Shown here piece after piece: positions 52,757-64,000 of a stretch of 64,000 nt of DNA. Numbering within the stretch: position 1 is the first letter of the stretch; each line of letters starts with the position of its first letter. The position numbers were made by a program, and so were the translations under genes. The notes beneath the pieces are model-generated. The model was given only the letters and a program-made list of their open reading frames with translations, made no database searches and was not told the DNA's origin. Source of the DNA: Paenibacillus sp. FSL H8-0548 (GTDB taxonomy: Bacteria > Bacillota > Bacilli > Paenibacillales > Paenibacillaceae); NCBI RefSeq assembly GCF_038630985.1, contig NZ_CP152049.1, forward strand, positions 6,873,501 to 6,937,500, in the 5' to 3' direction.

Positions 52757-54013
52757 TCATTTCACAATAGATTCACTCCGCCCACCTGAGCCCGTAATCA
52801 CGGTGCTGCAGCTGACCTCACTTTTTACTTTTGGGAACACAGCTTGCCAGTCCGATTCTATCCTTTTCCATATTGTCGGCTGTTGCAAATAGGTCTCTCT
52901 TCCCCAGCCAATCGCATCCGAGCGCATGCCGGTTTGAATCCTCCTGATGGCACTCTCAATCTCTTCCTCCACTGCTTTACTCATTAGATTTCCTATTTCA
53001 ACCAACACACTTTCCTCCGAGACCTCAAGGCCGGGACACATAATTTCTTGAACCCCGCCAACAAGACGTACCTTCACTTCGACAATTGGCATATCATTCA
53101 ATCCGCGTTTAACCTTTAGCTCGGTCGATGATTCATGGACCTCGACGATCAGCTTTCCCTCTGAGCCTGGGCAGGCAAGCTTAACGACCGTGCTCTTCAC
53201 TTTATCATGGAGCCAGGATAAACCTCTTGATTCCTTTGGACTCAAATAACCTATTAATTTCCCTTCACGAAATACCGCCATCGTCGATAAGACAGGAATA
53301 GCGCCCGCAGGGATATTATTCACATTCTCAATGGAATGCATCTCCCCTTTATCACCCTCTATGCGCATGGTGGGGAGAACTGCTTGCTGTTGCCCTCTCC
53401 CCATCAGCTTCGTTATGTCTTTGACTAAAACAGCGTAGCTTGTGGCGTAGGACGTTTGATTTACTTCTATCATTTCGTGCATTTGATTTATCGGTATAGG
53501 CTCCATTTGGGTCGTCAGCTGGAGCAGATCCGACGCCGTACTGTCTCTCGCAATAACAACTGAAATATCAGTACGAATATCGGGGTTCCGTTCAATTAAA
53601 TCAACTAGGGAATAGATGTCTTTTTTCGCCATTTTATCGCTAATAACGAGCATCTGAGTGTGAGAAAAAAATAGTCGTCTAGATGTTTTTGTCGTCATTT
53701 TGCGGATGGCTTCAAACAATGTATCTCCACTTTCCGAAAAGGTTGTTACAGATGTCCCCCCACTTCCGCCCTTGCTTTCTGCCGCCACGTTTTGAGGCAA
53801 TACGACTTGAACCGTCAATTTCAGCTTTTGCTTTTCCTTCGGGTCCACATCCACACCTAAAGCCAATACGACCCCAAGCTTGTCTAAATAGCGCAAGTCC
53901 CAACAACCGCTTAATACTAACAGCATGCTGATTGTCCAAAGAAGCATCAGCCTGCGGAATATCCCCCTAACTACGATTATTCGTTTAAACTGATGAATGC
54001 TGCTTCGGATCAT
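52757..54013 (-). CDS. Spore germination receptor C subunit (Ger(x)C lipoprotein)
   Basis: Lipoprotein subunit of the germinant receptor, 418 residues. The lipobox LVLSGC puts the lipidated Cys at residue 37, after a rather long N-region, followed by WDLRYLDKLGVVLALGVD, typical of Ger(x)C. The conserved three-domain C-terminal region includes EEEIESAIRRIQ. It sits on the outer face of the inner spore membrane. The start overlaps the A-subunit stop by 4 bp. Confidence 0.92.
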   Translation of the reverse strand: MIRSSIHQFKRIIVVRGIFRRLMLLWTISMLLVLSGCWDLRYLDKLGVVLALGVDVDPKEKQKLKLTVQVVLPQNVAAESKGGSGGTSVTTFSESGDTLFEAIRKMTTKTSRRLFFSHTQMLVISDKMAKKDIYSLVDLIERNPDIRTDISVVIARDSTASDLLQLTTQMEPIPINQMHEMIEVNQTSYATSYAVLVKDITKLMGRGQQQAVLPTMRIEGDKGEMHSIENVNNIPAGAIPVLSTMAVFREGKLIGYLSPKESRGLSWLHDKVKSTVVKLACPGSEGKLIVEVHESSTELKVKRGLNDMPIVEVKVRLVGGVQEIMCPGLEVSEESVLVEIGNLMSKAVEEEIESAIRRIQTGMRSDAIGWGRETYLQQPTIWKRIESDWQAVFPKVKSEVSCSTVITGSGGRSESIVK

Positions 54014-55623
54014 TGCTGCGGCTCCTTCCTCGGCTCCATTACAAGGTCCTGCCTAACTTCATTTCCATCAGCCAGCTTCTGCGGACGCTCACGCATCTTC
54101 CACAGCGGCGCTCGCAACAGCGTATCCTTCATATCCTTTATAAACATAGGTCCAAACGGCTTGAAATAGGGCATGCCAAAGGACCTTAAATTACTCAAAT
54201 GCAGCAGAAGCACGAGCACAACTAATGCGATCCCGTAAAACCCGAGTGTCGAAGCAGCCAGCAGCAGCAGAAAGCGAAGGAGCCTGGCTGCGATGCCTAG
54301 ACTGTAGTTAGGTGAGACAAAGCTTGCAATAGCTGTAAAAGAGACGACGATAACAACCGCTGGAGAAACGATGCCTGCCTCTACGACCGATTGTCCAATG
54401 ACTAACCCGCCAACAATTGAGATCGTGTTGCCAGCAGCACTCGGCATTCGCACGACAGCCTCACGCAATATTTCAAATACCAGTTCCATAACAAAAGCTT
54501 CCAAGTAAGCAGGAAAAGGTACACCCTCCCGCTGTGCGGCGAGCTTCAGCAGCAGCTGCGTCGGTATCATTTCATGATGATAGCCTACAATCGCAACATA
54601 GACAGACGGCATGAGCAGCGCGATGATGAAGGAAACAAACCGAAGCATCCGAATGAAGGTCGCAATATCAAATCGTTGATAGTAATCCTCGGATGCTTGA
54701 AAAAACATATTTAATGTCGTTGGTATAATGAGCACAAAAGGTGTTCCGTCAACGAGAATGGCAATTCTGCCTTCAAGCAAATTTCCAGCTGCAGTATCCG
54801 GCCGTTCAATACTTTTAATCGTCGGAAAAGGCGACCATAATTGATCGGAGATTAGCTCCTCGATATATCCCGATTCCAAAATTCCGTCTATTTTTATCCC
54901 TTCCAAGCGTTCTCTTAAATCCTTTAGTACATTTTCATCAGCGAGGCCCTTCACATACATAATGCAGACCGAGGTTTGCGATACTTCCCCAATCGTCCAT
55001 TGCTCCATCCATAGCTTGGGGCTTCTAATCTTTCTGCGCAGCATCGTTGTATTTACTCGGAGAGTTTCCGTGAAGCCCTCTCTCGGACCTCGAATAGCCA
55101 TCTCTGACTTGGGCTCTTCAATGCCTCGTTTTTCCCCGCCAATTACGTTTGCACCTATCGCCTTATCGACACCATCGATCATAACGATGCTGAAGCCCTT
55201 GAATAGCTTTTGAAACAACTCCTTCCAATCGCAAATATCGGTAACAATACCTGTCGAGAGCTGACTGCTCTTCATACTATCAAGCAGTGCACCTGCCTGG
55301 ATGCTCTCATCCTGTGGGAATCTATTTCTTAGCAGCGGAAGAATAATAAATTCATTCAGCTTCTCATCATCCACCATGCCCTGCACATAAACAATGAGTA
55401 CCTTCGTTCGTTTGGCATCGGTTAGAAGCAGCTCACGAAAAATAATATCCTGACTCTCTCCAAGCTCTTGCTTGATCAACGCCATATTCTGCTCTAGTGA
55501 AGAAAAGAGAGGTTTTTCCGCAAATGGGTCCAGCTGCTCTTGTTCATGTCGCTCCGCTTCGGGTGAGCTCTTCTCGGTTTTCTTACCTGCCCGGCCTAAG
55601 CCTTGCCCCATTGTTCCAAACAT
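54010..55623 (-). CDS. Spore germination receptor A subunit (GerA family)
   Basis: Membrane subunit of the germinant receptor, 537 residues. A large soluble N-terminal half (about 1-300) has the GerA phrases YVKGLADENVLKDLRERL and GRIAILVDGTPFVLIIPT. It is followed by about five to six helices (about 325-480) including GNTISIVGGLVIGQSVVEAG and a basic C-terminal tail. The ATG at 55623 follows GGAAGGAGAG. First gene of the operon; no clear sigma-G promoter was identified upstream, though this class is normally forespore-expressed. Confidence 0.94.
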   Translation of the reverse strand: MFGTMGQGLGRAGKKTEKSSPEAERHEQEQLDPFAEKPLFSSLEQNMALIKQELGESQDIIFRELLLTDAKRTKVLIVYVQGMVDDEKLNEFIILPLLRNRFPQDESIQAGALLDSMKSSQLSTGIVTDICDWKELFQKLFKGFSIVMIDGVDKAIGANVIGGEKRGIEEPKSEMAIRGPREGFTETLRVNTTMLRRKIRSPKLWMEQWTIGEVSQTSVCIMYVKGLADENVLKDLRERLEGIKIDGILESGYIEELISDQLWSPFPTIKSIERPDTAAGNLLEGRIAILVDGTPFVLIIPTTLNMFFQASEDYYQRFDIATFIRMLRFVSFIIALLMPSVYVAIVGYHHEMIPTQLLLKLAAQREGVPFPAYLEAFVMELVFEILREAVVRMPSAAGNTISIVGGLVIGQSVVEAGIVSPAVVIVVSFTAIASFVSPNYSLGIAARLLRFLLLLAASTLGFYGIALVVLVLLLHLSNLRSFGMPYFKPFGPMFIKDMKDTLLRAPLWKMRERPQKLADGNEVRQDLVMEPRKEPQQ

Positions 55624-55722
55624 CTGCCTCTCTCCTTCCTTCTTCTTTGCAGTAGATATGGTTAGGATAACTCTTCCATGGCATAATTATGTATAGCGCA
55701 CCAAGCAAATAGCTCATCAAAT

Positions 55723-55750
55723 GTGAAACTTGTACTTTCATATATTTTAA
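55723..55750 (-). repeat. Dispersed terminator-associated motif, copy C
   Basis: On the minus strand the T-run after the hairpin at 55755-55794 runs into AAAATATATGAAAGTACA and AGTTTCAC. This matches copies A and B in spacing and position relative to the terminator. Confidence 0.55.
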
Positions 55751-55794
55751 AAAAAGAGCCGCAGTCGCCGAATATATTCGGTGACTGCGGCTCT
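55748..55794 (-). terminator. Terminator of the chemotaxis receptor gene
   Basis: AGAGCCGCAGTC pairs with GACTGCGGCTCT, continued inward by the palindrome CCGAATATATTCGG, with a T-run on the minus strand. It begins 14 bp after the stop codon at 55808. Confidence 0.92.
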
Positions 55795-55807
55795 AGCTTC
55801 TTATAAA

Positions 55808-58030
55808 CTAACGAATTCGCGAATCGGTAAGCTTAAATTGACCCACCAGCTGCTGCAGCAGCGTTGTAATCGACTCCACGCTTTGCGAGGTTTGACGGAC
55901 GTTCGTCATTTCACCAATAAGCTCCCGCACATTGCCTTCTACATCGGAGGATGCCCTTCGATTCTCTCTGCTGACTAGAGCGATTTTCTCCATAAGCTGC
56001 ACGACCTCATCAACAACCTGTGATTTGCGAAGATCCTCCGCATGCGCAACCGCAAGCGTATTCGCCGCTGCTGCGACAAGCTGATTCCCTTCCTCAACCA
56101 CACGCGATCCTTCATCCATTGAAGCATAAGCTTGCTTCGCTTCATCATAGATTTGACGAGTAATGTCATGAACCTCTTCTGTAGACTTTTTGGTCATATC
56201 AGCAAGCTTGCGAATTTCTGCTGCTACAACTGCAAAACCTCTGCCCTGTTCCCCAACTCTCGCAGCCTCTATCGAAGCGTTTAGCGCAAGCAAATGAGTT
56301 TGTGATGAGATTTCTTCGATCACTTGAAGTACGCCACGAATATCCTGCACTGTATTCATAAATTTATGAATCGTGTCATTGCTCTCGCCTACTTTAGCAG
56401 ATATGTGATGCATTTTGTCACCGATTCGATCGACCTCATTTTTTGCGGCTGCTATTTGGTCGTTTGCCTGTTCTTCCAGCTCTTTGAGCGTCGTCCTCAT
56501 GTCCCCTGCAGCATCCTTAGCCATATCAATATCCTTCAGCTGCAGCCTAATGCTTCCAATCATATCGGTAACTTTGCCGCTAACCCGTTCTGTAGAGGCT
56601 GAAGTAACTTCTGCTGACTCATTAAGCGCAAGCTGGCTGGCTAATACATCTGCTGAAGCGAGCTTTACCTGCAGCATAATCCCCTCCAATGAATCAATCA
56701 TATTATTGATCCATTTCGCCAGCTCCTTCGATTCATCATTATCAAATTCGCCAAGTGTGAGCCGCTGAGTTAAATCTCCTTTCCCCTCTGCATTTATACG
56801 AATAAAGCTATTAATTTTGCGTAAATGAGATACTACTCTCGTTGATTCTCTTTTTTGAAAGACTCCGCTATAAATTAGACCAAATAACAAATTGAAAGCA
56901 CCTGCTGTAACCGCTGTTACCCAAATAGGTACACCAGTTGAAATAAACAAAATCAGCAGAGCAGTCAATACGCTCAGACTGACGATTGAAGCAAGCTGCA
57001 GCTTTCGCTGTCTCCAGCCAATGCTCCGGATGCGATAAACCTCCTCAAAATCCCCTTCGCACATCATGCCCCATTTATCAGGACAATGTGGGAGCTGAAG
57101 AGTGACTCCTTTACCGATCACCGAAATATGCCGATAATCAGAATATCCGGGAAACTGCACAAATAGATTGCTTCCATTTTGAATCGTACTAGCTACACCG
57201 GGATGAAGACCGCCTGTCGCAGGGTCCGTGAACATGATTTCAAGCTCCGTATGCTCCTCGATGGATACAACTCCATAATCGGTGGTCACTCCATCCTTCA
57301 AGTTCTCTCCATGTGTAAACGTTCTGTCCTCAAAACGGCTGCGAGACAGGGCAGTTCCCGGCTCTATATGTGTATTTAAACCAGCTTTAGCCATAAACAA
57401 GTAGTTATCGCCCGAATCCGGATATACATGGCCTGATTCACGCTGTATTAGATCACCCAACACATCGTTAGGTACTCGTCCACACAACGTACCGACAAAG
57501 CTTCCGTTTATAGAAAGCGGCAGCATGAATAATAGTGTCATTTGATCATGGAAAGAAGATGAGCGAGCACCTAGATCTAACGTAATAGCGTCACGATAAG
57601 GTCCGTACAGGCATTTACGCAAGCTATTAGCTTCCTGTGTGTAGGCAAGCCCCCGATCCAGACTGCTGCTTGCTCCATAGGTCGTTCCAATATGGGCATC
57701 GTACGTCGAGCATGTCACTTTCTGCATTGAATCTAGAAAAAAAAGTTCCGTAAAATCAATAGCACGCGCATAGGCTCTATGGAATAAACGCTCAATATCC
57801 AGCTTTGCCGTTGATGCTGAAACATCCGCTCCTTGTGTCAGAACCGTGGTCATCTGTTCACTTAGTCTATCCAAATGTCCCCAATAATCTGATGCCCATG
57901 AGGTTAGCAGCTCTTTTCGTGTCTCTGCAATCCCCTCAAAGCTATGCTCGACATCTACCTTCAGCTCTTTGTTCAGATGCCATGATACCCAGAGCGGAAA
58001 TCCTACTTTCGCACCTAGCCAGTCAAACAT
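55808..58030 (-). CDS. Methyl-accepting chemotaxis protein with unusual topology
   Basis: Chemoreceptor-family protein, 740 residues. The C-terminal signalling domain (about 440-740) is complete, with the hairpin tip [20 protein letters not shown] and [15 protein letters not shown]. Unlike most receptors there is no N-terminal transmembrane helix or signal peptide. The first ~340 residues form a Cache/PAS-like sensory region ([13 protein letters not shown]; a Cys-containing part near 183, 316 and 324). Only then come two adjacent helices (about 347-364 and 370-390), followed by a short HAMP-like segment. The sensory part would therefore be cytoplasmic, unless membrane insertion is atypical. 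The ATG at 58030 follows GGGGGAGAG. Not linked to other chemotaxis genes here. Confidence 0.88.
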   Translation of the reverse strand: MFDWLGAKVGFPLWVSWHLNKELKVDVEHSFEGIAETRKELLTSWASDYWGHLDRLSEQMTTVLTQGADVSASTAKLDIERLFHRAYARAIDFTELFFLDSMQKVTCSTYDAHIGTTYGASSSLDRGLAYTQEANSLRKCLYGPYRDAITLDLGARSSSFHDQMTLLFMLPLSINGSFVGTLCGRVPNDVLGDLIQRESGHVYPDSGDNYLFMAKAGLNTHIEPGTALSRSRFEDRTFTHGENLKDGVTTDYGVVSIEEHTELEIMFTDPATGGLHPGVASTIQNGSNLFVQFPGYSDYRHISVIGKGVTLQLPHCPDKWGMMCEGDFEEVYRIRSIGWRQRKLQLASIVSLSVLTALLILFISTGVPIWVTAVTAGAFNLLFGLIYSGVFQKRESTRVVSHLRKINSFIRINAEGKGDLTQRLTLGEFDNDESKELAKWINNMIDSLEGIMLQVKLASADVLASQLALNESAEVTSASTERVSGKVTDMIGSIRLQLKDIDMAKDAAGDMRTTLKELEEQANDQIAAAKNEVDRIGDKMHHISAKVGESNDTIHKFMNTVQDIRGVLQVIEEISSQTHLLALNASIEAARVGEQGRGFAVVAAEIRKLADMTKKSTEEVHDITRQIYDEAKQAYASMDEGSRVVEEGNQLVAAAANTLAVAHAEDLRKSQVVDEVVQLMEKIALVSRENRRASSDVEGNVRELIGEMTNVRQTSQSVESITTLLQQLVGQFKLTDSRIR

Positions 58031-58211
58031 ACGACTCTCCCCCTGCTTGCTCAGTCATTCTTATGTTAAATATACTAACATATATTATATAAGAAATCAT
58101 TCATAATATAAGGGATATTGTCAAAATTACTGATATTTTATGAATATATGACATGATCAGCTATTAAAAAGCGAACATTAGAGATAACCTGACATTGTTT
58201 TATGCAATATG

Positions 58212-58255
58212 AAAAAAAAGAACCGTTGACGCTTTTGACGGCGTAAACGGTTCTT
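58212..58255 (-). terminator. Terminator of the atp operon
   Basis: AAGAACCGTT (58218-58227) pairs with AACGGTTCTT (58246-58255) with an inner ACGC/GCGT. On the minus strand at least eight T residues follow. It is 12 bp after the atpC stop. The DNA between it and the receptor start at 58030 is very AT-rich and probably carries that gene's promoter, which I could not define. Confidence 0.9.
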
Positions 58256-58266
58256 TTGGCTTATTC

Positions 58267-58665
58267 TTATTTTTGCCTAGTATGCAGACGATTCATCGCG
58301 CGCTGCAAAGCGAGCTCTGCACGGCGGAAATCAGTCTGGTCTTGCTTTGCATTAAGACGCTGCTGAGCACGCTGCTTAGCGGCTTCAGCACGCTCGATGT
58401 TAATATCAGTTGCAAGCTCTGCGCTCTCAGCAAGAATAACAATCTTATCCTTGCGAACTTCGATAAAGCCTCCATTTACTGCAATAACATCAATTTTATT
58501 ATCGCGTTTAATGATAACAGGAGCGATACGAAGCGGTGTTACGAGCGGAATATGATTGGGATAAATACCAAGTTCACCTTCGGCGCCTGTCACACTTACC
58601 ATATTCGCTGTCTCTGCATACACCTTACGCTCAGGTGTTACGATTTCTACCAAAATAGAACTCAT
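58267..58665 (-). CDS. atpC: ATP synthase subunit epsilon
   Basis: Central-stalk subunit of F1, 132 residues, the usual length. The N-terminal beta-sandwich (VEIVTPERKVYAETANMVSVTGAEGELGIYPNHIPLV) and C-terminal two-helix hairpin are both present; residues ~7-45 carry the family pattern. It couples rotation and inhibits hydrolysis. Last gene of the operon, 24 bp after atpD. Confidence 0.95.
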   Translation of the reverse strand: MSSILVEIVTPERKVYAETANMVSVTGAEGELGIYPNHIPLVTPLRIAPVIIKRDNKIDVIAVNGGFIEVRKDKIVILAESAELATDINIERAEAAKQRAQQRLNAKQDQTDFRRAELALQRAMNRLHTRQK

Positions 58666-58689
58666 GTGGATTCCTCCCGCCCTTCGCTA

Positions 58690-60132
<1,443 letters not shown>

Positions 60133-60170
60133 TCAGCTCATCGCAAGCGCCTGGTCCTTGCAGCCATATA

Positions 60171-61031
60171 TTAAGATTGGGCATTCGCCCCTGCAACGAT
60201 TTCAGAAATTTCCTGCGTAATCGCTGCTTGACGCGCTCTGTTGTAAGTGAGCGTCAATTGACCGATAATTTTTGTTGCATTTTTTGTTGCGCTTCCCATG
60301 GCAGTCATACGTGCCCCGAACTCACTTGCTTTACCATCAAGGACTGCGCTATATATGAGCGTTTCCGCATATTTAGGCAGCAGCACTTCAAGTACGCCCT
60401 CAGGAGATGGCTCGTATTCGTACGCTACAACAGAAGCACTATCGCCAACTTCTTCAAGCGGCAATAAGCGTAATTCCGTCGGAACTTGAGTAATCGCATT
60501 TACGAACTCGTTATAATACAAGTAAAGCTCATCATAAGCGCCTTCCGAGAACATCTTAACCGCTGAATATGCGACTGACTTAATATCAGCAAACGTTGGA
60601 GCATCCGGCAAGCCGGTCACTTCTTCAACGATTGGCATATTGCGGCGGCGGAAATAATCGCGGCCCTTGCGTCCGATTACGAACAACACGTAATCATCGG
60701 TTGATTTATGCTTTTCACGAATCGTTTGTGTTACTTTACGAAGAATATTCGCGTTGTAGCCGCCCGCTAGTCCACGATCGGAGGTGATCACGAGATAACC
60801 CGTTTTCTTCACCGGACGCGTCTCCAGCATCGGGTGCTTCACATCCTTCGTACCGGCTGCGATGCTTGCTACAACTTCCTTCAGCTTCTCAGCATATGGA
60901 CGTGCTGCTTGCGCGGCTTCCTGAGCTTTTCTGAGGCGGGAAGCGGCAACCATCTCCATTGCTTTCGTAATCTGCTTCGTGTTTTGTTTACTCTTGATTT
61001 CGCGTTTAATATCGCGCATACCTTTTGCCAT
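60171..61031 (-). CDS. atpG: ATP synthase subunit gamma
   Basis: Rotor shaft of F1, 286 residues. The N-terminal coiled coil ([20 protein letters not shown]), the [12 protein letters not shown] segment and the C-terminal coil ([21 protein letters not shown]) are all typical. The ATG at 61031 follows a 156-bp gap after atpA that is rich in hairpins. Confidence 0.96.
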   Translation of the reverse strand: MAKGMRDIKREIKSKQNTKQITKAMEMVAASRLRKAQEAAQAARPYAEKLKEVVASIAAGTKDVKHPMLETRPVKKTGYLVITSDRGLAGGYNANILRKVTQTIREKHKSTDDYVLFVIGRKGRDYFRRRNMPIVEEVTGLPDAPTFADIKSVAYSAVKMFSEGAYDELYLYYNEFVNAITQVPTELRLLPLEEVGDSASVVAYEYEPSPEGVLEVLLPKYAETLIYSAVLDGKASEFGARMTAMGSATKNATKIIGQLTLTYNRARQAAITQEISEIVAGANAQS

Positions 61032-61187
61032 TTGGTTTCACCCGCCTTTGTTGCTTTGGACCTGCTCCAAAGCCTGGTGTTGGTGGAGTAAGCAGCCAAA
61101 GCCCGGACATGATGAACGGGCTTAGCGCTATAGTTCACGGCAATGCTCTAGCCCCGCTGCTCAAGCAGCGGAGGCTGATCATGCTTA
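61032..61187 (-). other. Structured intercistronic region between atpA and atpG
   Basis: Three inverted repeats lie in 156 bp: GCTTTGGA/TCCAAAGC (61053-61060 and 61066-61073), AAGCCCG/CGGGCTT (61099-61105 and 61117-61123) and CCGCTGCT/AGCAGCGG (61154-61161 and 61164-61171). None has a U-tract, so they are unlikely to be terminators. They may affect processing or relative expression of the subunits. Confidence 0.5.
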
Positions 61188-62717
<1,530 letters not shown>

Positions 62718-62727
62718 CTACAATGCA

Positions 62728-63267
62728 TTAGATTTTAAACGATTTTTGCAAACGTTCCAGCTTACCTGACAAGCTGCCGTCATATAGACGATCACCGATG
62801 CGTACTTGTACGCCGCCGAGCAAGCTAGGCTCAACCACTTGCTGTGCAATAATAGTTTTTCCAGTCACTTGTCCAAACTGTACAGCTACAGCAGCAAGCT
62901 CTTCATCCGTCAAAGCTTTTGCGGCATAAACGGTCGCATGTGCCTGTCCGAGCGAATCTCCTGCTACCTTTGTATAGGCTGCATATAAATCAGCAATGAC
63001 ATTTTGACGTCCACGAGTGATAAGAATTTCAATTGTATTAAGAACAAGAACAGACACTTGATCGCCAAATGCTGTTTTAAGAACGGCAATCTTGCTTGCA
63101 GGATCAATGCTAGGAAGAGAAAGGAAACTTTCTATTTCCGGATCCTTCTCAAGAATTTGTACGATCAGCTTGAGCTGATCCTCAACTCCTGACACAATTT
63201 GTTGCTTCTCAGCCAGCTCGAACAACGCTTTTGCGTAGCGCTTCGCTACGACCGTATCGCGGCTCAT
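62728..63267 (-). CDS. atpH: ATP synthase subunit delta
   Basis: Stator subunit joining F1 to the b-subunit dimer, 179 residues. It has the six-helix N-terminal domain (AKRYAKALFELAEKQQ) and the C-terminal GKTIIAQQVVEPSLLGGVQVRIGD signature, residues ~135-158. It overlaps the end of atpF by 4 bp. Confidence 0.95.
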   Translation of the reverse strand: MSRDTVVAKRYAKALFELAEKQQIVSGVEDQLKLIVQILEKDPEIESFLSLPSIDPASKIAVLKTAFGDQVSVLVLNTIEILITRGRQNVIADLYAAYTKVAGDSLGQAHATVYAAKALTDEELAAVAVQFGQVTGKTIIAQQVVEPSLLGGVQVRIGDRLYDGSLSGKLERLQKSFKI

Positions 63268-63746
63268 TTGTTTCCAACTTCTTTCAGGTATTGACCAACC
63301 AACTGCTCCTGAGATTTCTCATCGACTTGCTTCTCCATAATTTTCGAAGCGATTTTCACGGAAATGCCGCCAACCTCTGTACGAAGTGCTGCAATTGCTT
63401 TGTTCTTTTCGCTTTCGATATCTTTGAGCGCGTCGTCTTTCAGGCGGGTTGCTTCCGATTTCGCTGTTTGAACGATATCTTCCGCTTGCTTCGAGCTCGT
63501 TGTTCTGGATTGCTCAATTATTGCATAAGCTTCTTTGCGAGCTTGTTCTAGAGCTGCCTTCTGCTCTAACATTGCTTGCTCAGCCTGCTTGCGGGTCGAA
63601 TCCGCTGTGTTCATTTGATCGAGTATCAGCTGTCTACGCTTCTCCATCACAGCAAACAACGGTCCAAACGCCAATTTATTCAAACCCCAGTATAAAATAA
63701 GAAATGCTAGGATCGTTATCACGGTCGATGTCCATACAAAGTCCAA
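63264..63746 (-). CDS. atpF: ATP synthase subunit b
   Basis: Peripheral stalk subunit, 160 residues: one N-terminal transmembrane helix (about 5-23, TVITILAFLILYWGLNKLAF) and a long Ala/Lys/Glu/Gln-rich coiled coil. The start is taken as TTG at 63746, 8 nt after AAGGAG (63755-63760). The GTG at 63755 overlaps that ribosome site, so it is less likely. Confidence 0.93.
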   Translation of the reverse strand: MDFVWTSTVITILAFLILYWGLNKLAFGPLFAVMEKRRQLILDQMNTADSTRKQAEQAMLEQKAALEQARKEAYAIIEQSRTTSSKQAEDIVQTAKSEATRLKDDALKDIESEKNKAIAALRTEVGGISVKIASKIMEKQVDEKSQEQLVGQYLKEVGNK

Positions 63747-63838
63747 AGCTGCCACTCCTTCCTTGTCCTAATCTAACTTTTAATCAAAACAAAGGCGAAG
63801 AGGGCTAGGCCTTCCCCGCCAATCATTTATGCTGCCTA

Positions 63839-64000
<162 letters not shown>

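Noticed and set aside
55624..55720. Sigma-G promoter upstream of the germinant receptor operon
   Set aside because: CATAATT and CATATCT boxes exist, but no matching -35 element at the right distance could be found.

Overview
The window looks like chromosomal DNA from an endospore-forming, flagellated, S-layer-bearing Gram-positive bacterium of the Paenibacillus type. The evidence is sporulation genes (spoIID, spoIIQ, spoIIID, a gerA-type operon), an mbl-flhO-flhP cluster, several SLH-domain proteins beside a csaB-type wall-polysaccharide pyruvylation gene, an 11-subunit complex I operon and a Bacillus-order atp operon. Almost every gene is on the minus strand. The one large plus-strand gene is a Big_2 repeat protein at 15794-17992. 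The genus is inferred from gene content and order, not from an rRNA sequence.

Layout from left to right (transcription mostly runs right to left). 1-7005: two secreted SLH proteins; the first runs off the window and appears to have two in-frame translation starts. 7296-14367: wall-polymer genes (a WecA/TagO-like transferase, a TagA/WecG-like glycosyltransferase, CsaB, a DUF5693 membrane protein) and a phosphohexomutase. Pyruvylated wall polymer is the ligand of SLH domains, so regions 1 and 2 form one functional unit. 14401-18378: fabZ, a CDP-alcohol phosphatidyltransferase, the Big_2 protein and an EpuA-like small protein. 18395-23886: flhP, flhO, mbl, spoIIID, spoIIQ and spoIID, with readable sigma-E (spoIIID) and sigma-F (spoIIQ) promoters. 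24001-35700: accessory block with a MacB-type exporter (adaptor, ATPase, permease), a sucrose/fructan utilisation operon (binding protein, two permeases, GH32 invertase, fructokinase) under a LacI-type regulator, and a noncoding tandem-repeat array. 35713-40906: murA, a DUF1146 protein and a subtilase anchored by SLH domains. 41270-51263: nuoA-D and nuoH-N without nuoE, nuoF or nuoG. 51368-55623: a spore germination receptor operon (A, C, small two-helix protein, B). 55808-58030: a chemotaxis receptor of odd topology. 58267-64000: atpC, D, G, A, H, F and the end of atpE.

The accessory block separates murA from spoIID, which are close together in Bacillus subtilis, so it is probably an insertion. 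The most unusual noncoding features are three ~330-bp tandem repeats plus a partial fourth (34469-35502), a short motif repeated next to terminators up to 48 kb apart, a perfect 42-bp palindrome over the -35 box of a consensus promoter in front of the sugar operon, and tandem start sites on the S-layer gene. No tRNA, rRNA, CRISPR array, transposase or phage gene was seen.
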